Shown: positions 9,617 to 18,631 of the stretch, in pieces
Layout: each line of letters starts with the position of its first letter
Numbering within the stretch: position 1 is the first letter of the stretch
NCBI RefSeq assembly: GCF_947259545.1
Contig: NZ_CAMYMK010000009.1
Location: 248,001-312,000, forward strand
DNA: 64,000 nt
DNA from: an uncultured Marinobacter sp.
Lineage (GTDB): Bacteria; Pseudomonadota; Gammaproteobacteria; Pseudomonadales; Oleiphilaceae
Reading direction: 5' to 3'
Position numbers and translations under genes: made by a program
Notes under the pieces: model-generated
The model's database searches: none
What the model saw: only the letters and a program-made list of their open reading frames with translations
Told to the model about the DNA's origin: nothing

Positions 9617-10198
9617 TCAATTCCCCAGAGCCTGACATTCCCTGTGTTGTGGGCAGCTGACCAGGTGATCATTGACCATGCCGGTCGCCTGCATGAAGGC
9701 GTAGACAATGGTCGGCCCCACGAAGTTGAAGCCGGCTTTTTTGAGCGCGCGGGACATGGCTTCAGCCTCAGCGGTGGTCACCGGTACCTCTGACAGGCTC
9801 TGCCAGTGATTCTGAATCGGTGCGCCATCCACGAACGACCACAGGAAGTCACTGAAATCGACGCCCCGTTCTTTCAGGTCCAGATAGCTTCGGGCGTTGC
9901 GGATAATTGATTTTACTTTCAGTCGATTGCGGATGATGCCGGGATTGCCCAGCAATTCCTCCACTTTCTCGTCGTTGTAGCGGGCAATCCTTTCCGGATT
10001 GAAGTCGTCGTAGGCGGACCGGTAGCTGTGCTGCTTGCGCAGGATGGTAATCCAGCTCAGACCGGCCTGCTGACCGTCCAGGCAAAGCTTCTCGAAGAGC
10101 GCGAGTTCATCGTACTCGGGGCGCCCCCATACCGTGTCATGGTATGCGGTATAGAGGGGATCGGTGCCACACCAGGGGCAACGGTTGTTCTCATCCAT
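9617..10198 (-). CDS. tag: DNA-3-methyladenine glycosylase I
   Basis: A 193-residue protein matching Tag along its length: the N-terminal RCPWCGTDPLYTAYHDTVWGRP with zinc-ligand cysteine and histidine, the EKLCLDGQQAGLSW segment, and the C-terminal HLVSCPQHREC with the remaining zinc ligands. It excises 3-methyladenine from alkylated DNA as the first step of base excision repair. It lies 9 bases downstream of the phosphopantetheinyl transferase gene on the same strand, with no functional link apparent. Confidence 0.95.
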   Translation of the reverse strand: MDENNRCPWCGTDPLYTAYHDTVWGRPEYDELALFEKLCLDGQQAGLSWITILRKQHSYRSAYDDFNPERIARYNDEKVEELLGNPGIIRNRLKVKSIIRNARSYLDLKERGVDFSDFLWSFVDGAPIQNHWQSLSEVPVTTAEAEAMSRALKKAGFNFVGPTIVYAFMQATGMVNDHLVSCPQHRECQALGN

Positions 10199-10207
10199 AA
10201 GGGCTCC

Positions 10208-10972
10208 TTATCGGGTCAGGCTGGGCGCGATGGGCCGGTGCCAACTGAAGCGTAACGGGCTGTCCAGTGGAATCGGTCTGTCGAGGTCCAGGTCGACGTC
10301 TGGTCCGGACAAAAGCCCTCCGCAAGGCAGCGTCTGGCGGTCATGCCGGTAAACCAGGGTCACCAGGAAGCCTCCCAGTTCGCCGCTGGCGGCTTGCCAT
10401 CCGGCGTCGTGACGGTCACCGGACAGGCTGAAGTCCGGCCGTACTTCCAGTGTCTGCAGGTTGCCGGCTATGCCCCGCCCCGTGGCTTTCAGCCAGGCTT
10501 CCTTGAGCGTCCACACCCGCAGGAAGTCCTCCTGGCTGTCGTTGGCGAGTAGCCAGTTCTGTTCTGTCGGGGTGAACCACCGCTGCACGATTTTTTGCCA
10601 GTGGGGATGTCGGTGGAGTGGTTCCAGATCCAGGCCGATACCCGGTTGGTCACTGACAGCACAGCCTGACAAGCCACCACTGTGGCTCAGGGACAGGTGC
10701 CAGCCATCCGGCCGGGCTGAAGCGACAGGGCGACCGCTGACCGGTTCGCATTCCCGTGGGGGGCATTGCGAGCGGCGTCCGATTGCCTGTCGAATCAGCC
10801 AGCGGCTGCTGAGGTACTCCCGCTGTCTGGGGCCGGAGAACTGCGCCACCGTGGCTCGTTCGTACTCGGTCAGCCAGTGTGGACAGGACAGAGCCCCGGC
10901 CTCGGGCTCCCGGCACAGCCAGACCGTGGCTGCCGTCTCAGGGTTGCAGTCGCTGGATGTGCCAGCCATCAC
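10208..10972 (-). CDS. 4'-phosphopantetheinyl transferase (Sfp type)
   Basis: A 254-residue protein with the Sfp-type signatures GIGLDLE (magnesium-binding aspartate and glutamate, near residue 117) and WTLKEAWLKATGRG (near residue 155). It moves the phosphopantetheine arm of coenzyme A onto a carrier-protein serine. The double-lobed Sfp length suits modification of secondary-metabolite or fatty-acid-type carriers rather than the short AcpS. Its start overlaps the pdxH 3' end by 35 bp, so the true start could be slightly further downstream. No polyketide or peptide synthetase is in the window, so its client protein lies elsewhere. Confidence 0.88.
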   Translation of the reverse strand: MMAGTSSDCNPETAATVWLCREPEAGALSCPHWLTEYERATVAQFSGPRQREYLSSRWLIRQAIGRRSQCPPRECEPVSGRPVASARPDGWHLSLSHSGGLSGCAVSDQPGIGLDLEPLHRHPHWQKIVQRWFTPTEQNWLLANDSQEDFLRVWTLKEAWLKATGRGIAGNLQTLEVRPDFSLSGDRHDAGWQAASGELGGFLVTLVYRHDRQTLPCGGLLSGPDVDLDLDRPIPLDSPLRFSWHRPIAPSLTR

Positions 10973-11573
10973 TTTGCCTCACGTATTCAAAACGATCATG
11001 CAGACGGCTGGGCCGGCCCTGCCAGAACTCAATCCGTTCCGGTATTACCCGGTATCCTCCCCAGAAACTGGGCAGCGGGATTTCCCCCTCACTGAACTTA
11101 CGCTTGATTTCAGCCACCTTCTGCTCAAGCAGACCGCGGGAGGTAATGGCCTTGCTCTGCTCCGAGACCCAGGCGCCAATCTGGCTGCCCCGTGGACGGG
11201 AGGAGAAATAACGCAGCGATTCCGCCTTGCTCACTTTTTCCACGGTGCCCTGGATCTTTACCTGGCGATTCAGCGCAATCCACGGGAACAACAGCGCCGC
11301 TTTCGGGTTCTGTGCCAATTCCCTGGCCTTGCGGCTTTCGTAGTTGGTATAGAATACGAAACCCTGATCGTCGTAATACTTCAGCAACACAGTCCGTAGA
11401 TCTGGCATGGAGTCGCTGCCGGTGGTGGCCAGAGACATGGCGTTGGGCTCCAGAATGCCCGCCGCCCGTGCGTCGTCAAACCAGCTATGGAACTGCTTTA
11501 TCGGGTTGTCATCCAGCGCGTCCCGTTCCAGGCCTTCGCTCTCGAAGTCGCGTCGCATGTCACTGATATCCAT
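10938..11573 (-). CDS. pdxH: Pyridoxamine 5'-phosphate oxidase
   Basis: A 211-residue FMN-dependent oxidase with the PdxH features DDNPIKQFHSWFDDA, FYTNYESRKARELAQNP and the C-terminal RIEFWQGRPSRLHDRFEY signature. It oxidises pyridoxine or pyridoxamine phosphate to pyridoxal phosphate in the salvage arm of vitamin B6 metabolism. It is the first gene of a minus-strand run (pdxH, phosphopantetheinyl transferase, tag, two small genes) and is divergent from the DUF748 gene across an 87-base promoter gap. Confidence 0.96.
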   Translation of the reverse strand: MDISDMRRDFESEGLERDALDDNPIKQFHSWFDDARAAGILEPNAMSLATTGSDSMPDLRTVLLKYYDDQGFVFYTNYESRKARELAQNPKAALLFPWIALNRQVKIQGTVEKVSKAESLRYFSSRPRGSQIGAWVSEQSKAITSRGLLEQKVAEIKRKFSEGEIPLPSFWGGYRVIPERIEFWQGRPSRLHDRFEYVRQSDGWHIQRLQP

Positions 11574-11660
11574 TCGATGGATCCTGTCGTAAAAGGTGAG
11601 TCTTCAGTACTATTGAACGCATTAACATACGGTGGTCTATTCTTTCAGGATTGAAGAGTG

Positions 11661-14504
11661 ATGGAAACTGACGCGCAACAAACGGGGAGCTCTGGAGTGT
11701 CCAAGGCGCAAACGCGAAAACCTGTCTACAGGAAGGTCTGGTTCTGGTTGGTGTTGCTGCTGTTGGCATACACGTTAGCCGGCTTTTTTCTGTTGCCCTG
11801 GTGGCTGCAGCGGTTTGTCCCGGAACAACTTGAGCAGCGAATGGGCTGGCAGGCGCAGGTCGAGGAGATCAGGACCAATCCTTTCAGCATGAACCTGGAT
11901 ATCCGCGCCCTGACCGCGGATGACGCCGATGGCGAAAAAGTGATCGGGTTCGATCGTCTGTTTGTCGATCTGGGGTTCTGGAAACTGTTCACCGGTGTGG
12001 TTGGGCTGCAGGCCATTGCGCTCGAGGAGCCATTTATCCGCCTGGACCTGCTGAATGATTACAGCGTGAATTTTGCCAGGGACTGGAACGAGGCCAACCC
12101 TGCCGCCACTGAGCCGGAGCCGGCAGAGGACGATACGTCCGAACCGCCGAAACTGTATTTTCAGCAGATTACCGTTAATGGTGGTGAGCTGTTGTTCCGG
12201 GATTTCAGCAAGGAGGAGCCTGCCGACTTCCGGATTTCCCCCCTCGACCTGACCCTTAACGATCTTGCCACCTGGCAGCGAGAGGGATCCCAGAGCAATT
12301 ACTATCTGCTGGCGGCGCTCGGTAGCCAGACCATCGAGTGGGAAGGCGACCTGAGCATTAACCCACTTTACTCAAAGGGCTTTCTGCGAGTTGCCAATGT
12401 GGATCACGCAACGCTGAAGCATTTTCTGAAGCCGTATCTACCCTATGAGCTGAGAGGCGGGAACGTCACCGTCAGTACCGGTTATGAATTGAGTGTGGCA
12501 GAACAGTTGCACCTGACCACCTCGGATGGCTTGCTGGAGCTGGAGGAGCTGGCATTGGCGCTGGACGAGGATCAGAAAGACGCCGCTCTGACAAATGGAC
12601 GCCTTGCTGTAGACCAGATTGGTTTCAGCCTGACGGGGCGCCGTGCCGATATCGGCACGATTACTGTGGATGCTCTGGATCTGTCCCTGGCGCGCAGTGC
12701 CGAAGGCGAGATAGACCTGCTGGTTCCATTGCAGCAAGGCTCAAAAGACGAGACCGACACGGATGCCTCGGAAACCGGAAATGAGGGATTTCTGTGGTCG
12801 ATCGCCGAGGTAGAGCTGAGCAATAGCCGGGTGCAATGGCGGGATCGCCAACCGGAAACGCCGGCGGATATCACGGTTGAGGACCTGGCCCTGACCCTGG
12901 GTGGTATCAGCCACAAGTTAGAGGACCCCGTTCGTTACCGACTGCAAGGGACGCTTGCCAAAGGTGGTTCGCTGGGATTGGAGGGGCAGGCGACGTTACA
13001 GCCATTTACCCTGGAGGCCGGTGTGACCGGTTCCGGAGTGCAACTGGCGCCCTTTGAACCCTATATCCTTGAGGCGGCGAACCTGAACGTGCGAAGCGGA
13101 CAGCTGGCTGTAGATGGAAACCTGGATCTGGATGGCCAGAAGGAGCCGCTAACGGGGACGTTCAGCGGCACAGCGGAAGTGTCTGCCCTCGACCTGACCC
13201 TGCCGGACTCAGATGAACCCTTGCTGGGCTGGCAAACGCTTCGCCTCGCACCGCTGGAGTACAACGTGCATCCGGCCCGCCTGGAAATCGGCACCATTAC
13301 CCTGAGTCAGCCCGCGGTGAACGTCGTGCGCGGTGGTGATGGCCTGCATAATGTCGAGCGAATTATCCAGGAGATCGGGGCGCCAGCGGAGTCTGAGGCC
13401 GAGACTCGGAAGGAGGACAGTGAGGGTGAGCCAGATTTTATCTTCCGCATAGAGCAGTTGTTGCTGGAAGACGGCAAAGTGTCCTACACCGACCGAACCC
13501 TTGATCCGTCGTTTACGACCAGGTTCGATGAGCTGAAAGGCACGGTCACCGGGATCAGTAATATTGCGCCGCAACAGGGCAAGGTGTCGTTGCGAGGCCG
13601 GGTGGATGGCGTTTCCGACGTGAACTTTGAAGGCACCCTGGGAACCCTGGGCACTGATGACGTCAGCCAACTGAGTCTGGACATGAAGAACGCATCCCTG
13701 CCGAATCTGTCGCCTTATTTCGGGCGCTATCTCGGGTATGGAGTGGACAGCGGAAAACTCAATGTCGATATGACTTACGAAATCGCCGGCAGTCGTATCG
13801 ACGCCACCAATATGATCGTGATGGACCGGCTGGAGCTGGGGCAGCCGGTGGAGAGTGAAGAGGCCGTCGGTGCGCCGGTGAAGCTGGGACTTGCGCTGTT
13901 GCGGGACCGCAAGGGCGTGATTGAACTTGATGTCCCGATCAGCGGCAACCTGGATGATCCCGATTTCAGTGTCGGAAAAGTGGTGATGCGGGCGTTTGTG
14001 AACATCCTTGCCAAGGCGGCAGCCTCCCCCTTCAGCGTTCTGGGATCGGTTGCAGAGTTGGCGGGTTTGTCCGGAGAGGAACTGAGCCAGGTCAACTTCC
14101 TGGCGGGCCAGGTCGCGTTGGCCGAGGGTGAGCAGGCGAAACTGGATGCCCTTGCGGATGCTCTGGCGGAGCGGCCGGCGCTGTTGCTCAATATCCGGGG
14201 TGTGGTCGCGCCGGAAGCGGATGGATTGGCGCTGTTGAAGCAACGGCTGGAGGAACAGAATGGCGGGGGGCTGAGCGATGAAGCCTGGGAGCAGGCGCGC
14301 CAGGAATACCTGGCCGGAGACCGCTCATTGCCCCCGGAAGCACTGGGTAATCTGGCCTCCGCGCGGGGCGTCTGGCTGCGGAAACAAATGCTGGAAGACT
14401 ATGGCGTTGCATCCAAGCAGCTGTTTTTACTGGATCCGGTACGCAATGCCATGGCTGACGATCAGGGGCGGGTCGCCGTCGAGTTTGCGCTGGATGCCCG
14501 TTAG
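11661..14504 (+). CDS. AsmA-like DUF748 domain protein
   Basis: A 947-residue protein with one N-terminal membrane helix (about residues 25-50, WFWLVLLLLAYTLAGFFLLPWW) followed by a long periplasmic region. It carries the repeated DUF748 pattern: RTNPFSMNLDIRALTADD near residue 75, then VSLRGRVDGVSDVNFEG and DLSPYFGRYLGYGVDSGKL-type segments. AsmA/TamB-like proteins span the periplasm as beta-rich grooves and are linked to outer-membrane lipid or envelope homeostasis. The ATG at 11661 follows GAAGAG. It is single and converges with a substrate-binding protein gene, 5 bases apart. The specific role is not known. Confidence 0.8.
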   Translation: METDAQQTGSSGVSKAQTRKPVYRKVWFWLVLLLLAYTLAGFFLLPWWLQRFVPEQLEQRMGWQAQVEEIRTNPFSMNLDIRALTADDADGEKVIGFDRLFVDLGFWKLFTGVVGLQAIALEEPFIRLDLLNDYSVNFARDWNEANPAATEPEPAEDDTSEPPKLYFQQITVNGGELLFRDFSKEEPADFRISPLDLTLNDLATWQREGSQSNYYLLAALGSQTIEWEGDLSINPLYSKGFLRVANVDHATLKHFLKPYLPYELRGGNVTVSTGYELSVAEQLHLTTSDGLLELEELALALDEDQKDAALTNGRLAVDQIGFSLTGRRADIGTITVDALDLSLARSAEGEIDLLVPLQQGSKDETDTDASETGNEGFLWSIAEVELSNSRVQWRDRQPETPADITVEDLALTLGGISHKLEDPVRYRLQGTLAKGGSLGLEGQATLQPFTLEAGVTGSGVQLAPFEPYILEAANLNVRSGQLAVDGNLDLDGQKEPLTGTFSGTAEVSALDLTLPDSDEPLLGWQTLRLAPLEYNVHPARLEIGTITLSQPAVNVVRGGDGLHNVERIIQEIGAPAESEAETRKEDSEGEPDFIFRIEQLLLEDGKVSYTDRTLDPSFTTRFDELKGTVTGISNIAPQQGKVSLRGRVDGVSDVNFEGTLGTLGTDDVSQLSLDMKNASLPNLSPYFGRYLGYGVDSGKLNVDMTYEIAGSRIDATNMIVMDRLELGQPVESEEAVGAPVKLGLALLRDRKGVIELDVPISGNLDDPDFSVGKVVMRAFVNILAKAAASPFSVLGSVAELAGLSGEELSQVNFLAGQVALAEGEQAKLDALADALAERPALLLNIRGVVAPEADGLALLKQRLEEQNGGGLSDEAWEQARQEYLAGDRSLPPEALGNLASARGVWLRKQMLEDYGVASKQLFLLDPVRNAMADDQGRVAVEFALDAR

Positions 14505-14509
14505 TCAGA

Positions 14510-15340
14510 TTAAGGGAGTTGATAGGGAAAACTGGTCAGGAAACCCGACGGTAACTGCAGCCCCCACTGCTCAACGAGCTGCCGGTACTGCCCGCTTTCC
14601 ATCAGCGGTTCAAACAGGCGAATCATGTCCTTGTCGTCGACTGGAGCGTCAGGGTGGGTAATGATTGACAGGCGGTAGGACTGGTCGGGAACCTCGGATA
14701 CCAGAAAGGTATCCCAGTCTTCCGGGTGGCGCTCCAGATATTTCTGAAGGTAGGCGCGGCTGACAATCGCAACTTCCGCAACGGAAGGCCTGTCGGCCTT
14801 GATCAGGTTTATGTTGCGGCGGTGGCTGTCGGAAAACTCGATATCGAATCGTTTCTCCAGCTCCGCGTTGTTGGTCTCCAGATTGGCGAAACCGTAGTGG
14901 TACCCTGAAATGGCGACAATTCGCCGCTTGTTCACATCATCAAAGAAACTCGCGTCACGACCGGGTTTCTTAAGGGCCAGGTATACATCTTCATCGGTCA
15001 GGATGGGCATTGTGGCGTTGAAATCATGATTTTCCCAGCCCCACTCCGGACTCTCGAAGAAAATGACATCGTACAGACCCGCCTCGAAATCCAGGTGACG
15101 GCGCTGGGGTGAGGTGTGAATGATCCTGAACCGGATGTCCTGATGGGCCTTGGCAACGCGCTCCAGCGTGTCAGCCAGCAAACCCGTGACCTGATTGTCC
15201 TCGGTGATACTGGCAATGGGTGGGAAGTTATACACACCTACCCGGATCTCCGTCTCGGCACTTGCCACAGAGAACGTCAGCCCACTGGCGAAAAAGGCCG
15301 CTACAAGAATCGTATTTCTGAATAGTTGGACAGGTGACAC
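14510..15340 (-). CDS. Periplasmic substrate-binding protein (PBPb family 3)
   Basis: A 276-residue protein with an N-terminal signal peptide (LFRNTILVAAFFASGLTFSVASAE) and the two-lobed fold of amino-acid-type solute-binding proteins (EIRVGVYNFPPIASITEDNQVTGLLADTLERV). No permease or ATPase gene is adjacent, so it may serve a transporter elsewhere or act as a sensing protein, as many such isolated proteins in this group do. It converges with the DUF748 gene and diverges from yfbR. The ligand is unknown. Confidence 0.75.
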   Translation of the reverse strand: MSPVQLFRNTILVAAFFASGLTFSVASAETEIRVGVYNFPPIASITEDNQVTGLLADTLERVAKAHQDIRFRIIHTSPQRRHLDFEAGLYDVIFFESPEWGWENHDFNATMPILTDEDVYLALKKPGRDASFFDDVNKRRIVAISGYHYGFANLETNNAELEKRFDIEFSDSHRRNINLIKADRPSVAEVAIVSRAYLQKYLERHPEDWDTFLVSEVPDQSYRLSIITHPDAPVDDKDMIRLFEPLMESGQYRQLVEQWGLQLPSGFLTSFPYQLP

Positions 15341-15446
15341 AATAGCGATCCCGGGGTATAGGTGTAAGCGTCTTCCAGAGTACTGTTACAGTATTCTAGT
15401 CATAAAGGGTCAAGTATAGACACATGAGCAAAAGGAAGCAGTCATT

Positions 15447-16040
15447 GTGAGCCGTCCCCTGAGCCATTTTTTTGCCTATGTCTCCCGCTTGCGCTGGATC
15501 AAGCGCTGGGGATTGATGCGCAATGCGATCGAGGAGAACGTAGCGACCCATTCCTGGGAGGTCGCGACCCTTGCCCACGCACTGGCTCTGATTCGTAACC
15601 GGCATTTTAATGGTTCGGTGAACGCAGACCGGATTGCGGCGGCGGCACTGTATCACGATGCCACTGAGGTCATTACCGGTGATATGCCGACGCCGGTCAA
15701 ATATCACTCGCGGGTCATGCGAGAGGCGTTCGGGGATATCGAACACAAGGCGGAGGCGGAACTGCTGGCGCTGTTGCCGGAGGACCTGAGGGAAGATTTC
15801 GCGCCCTATATAAGAGAGTCTCAGTTGTCGGCGGAGGAGCAGGAGCTGATCAAGGCCGCAGATCGTCTGTCAGCCTGGTTGAAATGTGAGGCTGAGATCC
15901 GCACCGGTAACAAGGAGTTTGAGCCAGCCGCCGAGCAGATCGCACGACGGCTGGAACAGGATGGGTTACCCGAGGTTGCCTACTTCATGGAGGTGTTTGC
16001 CCCCGGTTACCAGCAACCCCTGGACAACCTGCTGGGGTAA
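15447..16040 (+). CDS. yfbR: 5'-deoxynucleotidase (HD domain, YfbR)
   Basis: A 197-residue HD-domain phosphohydrolase matching YfbR: HSWEV and YHDATEVITGDMPTP provide the metal-binding histidines and aspartate, and KAADRLSAWLKC supplies the last aspartate. It removes phosphate from deoxyribonucleoside 5'-monophosphates in the cytoplasm. The GTG start at 15447 gives the family's usual N-terminus SRPLSHFFAYVSRL. It converges with the band-7 gene, 7 bases apart. Confidence 0.92.
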   Translation: MSRPLSHFFAYVSRLRWIKRWGLMRNAIEENVATHSWEVATLAHALALIRNRHFNGSVNADRIAAAALYHDATEVITGDMPTPVKYHSRVMREAFGDIEHKAEAELLALLPEDLREDFAPYIRESQLSAEEQELIKAADRLSAWLKCEAEIRTGNKEFEPAAEQIARRLEQDGLPEVAYFMEVFAPGYQQPLDNLLG

Positions 16041-16047
16041 TGCCCGT

Positions 16048-17085
16048 TCAGGAAGCGGCGCCGGAGGAGGCAACCATGCCGCCGCGCAGGCCATCACGCT
16101 GGACCGACTGGCGCACCACGTCTTCCGGGCTGCCCGCGAGTTCACGGAACATGCCCATGGAGCCCAGCAGTGCGGACGACTCATAGGGTACGAACACCCG
16201 CTCGCCGTCCTTGGCCATGTTCGGCAGCACCTTGATGTAGCTCTGCCCCAGAAGGTAGCCAATAACGGTCTGCTTGTTCTCTTCCGATTCGCCCATGGCG
16301 CTCAGTACCAGGCGAATGGATTCCTGCTCACCCTGGGCACGGAGGATGGCCGATTCCTTGTCACCCTGGGCGTTAAGAATGGCCGACTCGCGCTGGCCCT
16401 GGGCCATGGCAATGGCAGCGGACTTCTCACCTTCCGCTTCGGTCACGGTGGCGCGACGCTTCCGCTCTGCCGCCATCTGCAGGCGCATGGCTTCTTCCAC
16501 TTCCTCGGGCATGCTGATGTCCTGCACTTCCACCCGCGTCAGTTTGACCCCCCACTTGGAGGCGGGTTCTTCCATTTCCGACTGGATGGCGTTGTTGACC
16601 TCACTGCGGGACTCGAACAGCTTGTCCAGCTCCATCTTGCCGACCACCGAGCGCAGGGTCGTTTTCGCCAGCACTTCCACCGCCTGGCTCATATTCGCCA
16701 CTTCATACACGGCTCGCCGGGGATCAATGATCTGGTAATACAGGGCGCCATTGATCTTGACCGTGACGTTGTCGGTAGTAACCACGGGCTGGCCGGGAAA
16801 GTCCATCACGGTTTCACGGCGATCGATACGGGTCTCATCAGTCGTGACCGGGTGGTAGTCATCCCCCATGCGCATGTAGCGAATCATGGTGATCGGTCGG
16901 GGGCGTTCGATAAAAGGAATGATGATGTTTACGCCGCTCTCCAGTACCCGGTTGAAGGAACCCAGGCGCTCAATAACCATGACCTCGGACTGGCGCACGA
17001 TCACCAGACCTTTGGCGATGATCGCGACACCGATGACAACCAGGACCAGGCTGATGATTAGCCCGGGTGACATAAATGCTTCCAT
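16048..17085 (-). CDS. SPFH/band 7 membrane protein (stomatin-like)
   Basis: A 345-residue protein with one N-terminal membrane helix (PGLIISLVLVVIGVAIIAKG), the band-7 domain (QSEVMVIERLGSFNRVLESGVNIIIPF), and a charged coiled coil rich in A/E/Q/R (residues about 210-265) that oligomerises in this family. These proteins form large ring or cage assemblies in the inner membrane that shape lipid domains and shelter proteases. The NfeD gene lies immediately upstream on the same strand, the usual stomatin partner, which supports the call. Confidence 0.9.
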   Translation of the reverse strand: MEAFMSPGLIISLVLVVIGVAIIAKGLVIVRQSEVMVIERLGSFNRVLESGVNIIIPFIERPRPITMIRYMRMGDDYHPVTTDETRIDRRETVMDFPGQPVVTTDNVTVKINGALYYQIIDPRRAVYEVANMSQAVEVLAKTTLRSVVGKMELDKLFESRSEVNNAIQSEMEEPASKWGVKLTRVEVQDISMPEEVEEAMRLQMAAERKRRATVTEAEGEKSAAIAMAQGQRESAILNAQGDKESAILRAQGEQESIRLVLSAMGESEENKQTVIGYLLGQSYIKVLPNMAKDGERVFVPYESSALLGSMGMFRELAGSPEDVVRQSVQRDGLRGGMVASSGAAS

Positions 17086-17090
17086 ACTCG

Positions 17091-17555
17091 TTACTCCGTG
17101 TGATTGACGCTGTGGACAACGGCGGTGGTGCCGTCGAATCGTTCAAAAATGACTTCTGTGCCTTCCGGTAATTCCGTAACCCCGGTATCACTGGTGCGAA
17201 TCCGGTAGAAATCGCCATTGACCTTGATGCCGGAGGCGCCGTCAAAATCCCGCTGTTCGCAATGGTAGCGGCGGCCATACTCGACACCGGTGCCCGTGGT
17301 GCCATAAGCGATTCCCTTGGGTGAGAACCGGGGGCGAAGCCAGAGAATGGCGACAGGAACGAGAATGCCGGAAAACACCCCCATGCCCACAAGTTGCCAT
17401 TCGAAAGACATACCAATGAATGCCAGTAATGCCGTCAGTGCGGCTGCAGCGCCGAGAGCCAGCAACACCAGGACACCGGAGGCAAGCTCCGCCAGGCTCA
17501 GGATCAGGGCCAGAATCAGCCAGAAATGCGTGAGACTCCATTCCATACAGGTCAT
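17091..17555 (-). CDS. NfeD family membrane protein
   Basis: About 154 residues with three closely spaced N-terminal membrane helices and a C-terminal OB-fold-like domain (GIKVNGDFYRIRTSDTGVTELPEGTEVIFERFDGTTAVVHSV), the form of the short NfeD proteins. It ends 5 bases before the band-7 gene and the two surely form an operon. The start is uncertain: 17555 (MTCMEWSL) or 17546 (MEWSL), neither with a strong ribosome site. The short form lacks the serine-protease domain of long NfeD. Confidence 0.85.
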   Translation of the reverse strand: MTCMEWSLTHFWLILALILSLAELASGVLVLLALGAAAALTALLAFIGMSFEWQLVGMGVFSGILVPVAILWLRPRFSPKGIAYGTTGTGVEYGRRYHCEQRDFDGASGIKVNGDFYRIRTSDTGVTELPEGTEVIFERFDGTTAVVHSVNHTE

Positions 17556-17708
17556 GTCCGTCAGTGGTTGGTTTGGAAAGTCGCAGCGGATTGTAGCATG
17601 GCTCTCGCGGTTGGCCTGAGTGCCCGGTACCGGCGACCTCTTATGCCATGGTCTGGAACCGGACACCTGCTAGAGTAATTACTTTAAAACAATGAAGAGG
17701 CCCCGGCC

Positions 17709-18524
17709 ATGAAAGATCTGAAGAACAAAGTTGCGGTTGTTACCGGTGCAGGTTCCGGCATTGGTCGCGCCCTCGCCAAGTCACTCGCTGCCCGTGGTTG
17801 TCGCCTCGCCCTGTCGGACGTGAATGAAACCGGCCTGGCGGAAACCGTGAAGGAGCTGGGTGGCGCGGACGTTAAAACCTACAAGCTGGATGTGTCCAGT
17901 CGTGACGCGATTTACGCCCATGCCGAAGAGGTCGCCAAGGATTTTGGTCAGGTAAACCTGGTGATCAACAACGCCGGTGTTGCCCTGTCTGCCACCGTTC
18001 GTGAAATGACCGATGACGATTTCAAATGGGTGATGGACATCGATTTCTGGGGTGTTGCCCACGGTACTCGTGCCTTCCTGCCCCATCTGATTGCCTCCGG
18101 TGACGGCCATGTCGTTAACGTATCCAGCGTGTTCGGCCTGATTGGTGTGCCCAAGCAAAGCGCCTACAATGCTGCCAAATTTGCCGTGCGTGGCTTTACT
18201 GAAGCTCTGCGTCAGGAAATGCAGCTGGAAAATCAGCCGGTGGCTGTCAGTTGTGTGCACCCCGGTGGCATTCGCACCAACATTGCCAACGCTGCCCGTA
18301 TGGGCAAATCGGAAAATGCCGATGCCCAGCGTAAGGGTTTTGACAAGCTGGCGATGACCACACCTGAGAAGGCTGCTGAAATTATTGTAAAAGGTATTCT
18401 GAAGGACGAATCCCGCATTCTGGTGGGCCCGGATGCCTGGGGCATCGAAGCGATCAACCGTCTGCTGGGATCCGCTTATCAGCCACTGGTAGCGAGATTC
18501 TCCCGCAAGAACCTGTATGTCTGA
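17709..18524 (+). CDS. Short-chain dehydrogenase/reductase
   Basis: A 271-residue SDR with the NAD(P)-binding TGAGSGIG motif near residue 12, NNAG near residue 90 and the catalytic YNAAK near residue 157, preceded by NVSSVFG with the catalytic serine. The C-terminal part with PEKAAEIIVKGILKDESRILVGPDAW is typical of SDRs annotated as acting on lipids or xenobiotic alcohols in Marinobacter-type genomes. It is monocistronic, with a stem-loop after the gene. The substrate is not evident. Confidence 0.88.
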   Translation: MKDLKNKVAVVTGAGSGIGRALAKSLAARGCRLALSDVNETGLAETVKELGGADVKTYKLDVSSRDAIYAHAEEVAKDFGQVNLVINNAGVALSATVREMTDDDFKWVMDIDFWGVAHGTRAFLPHLIASGDGHVVNVSSVFGLIGVPKQSAYNAAKFAVRGFTEALRQEMQLENQPVAVSCVHPGGIRTNIANAARMGKSENADAQRKGFDKLAMTTPEKAAEIIVKGILKDESRILVGPDAWGIEAINRLLGSAYQPLVARFSRKNLYV

Positions 18525-18541
18525 GGCATGAATTAATGTGT

Positions 18542-18570
18542 AGCAGGTTGCGACTGGATCGCAATCTGCT
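18542..18570 (+). terminator. Stem-loop after the SDR gene
   Basis: A 12-bp stem (18542-18553 with 18559-18570, one G-U pair) with a 5-base loop, followed by an A/T-rich stretch without a clean T run. It is probably the transcription end of the SDR gene, and also lies in the upstream region of the diguanylate cyclase. Confidence 0.5.
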
Positions 18571-18631
18571 GTACATTTTACATACAGAGTTTTACTTCTA
18601 TACTTGCTGTTCATCTAGGGAAAGAGTCAGC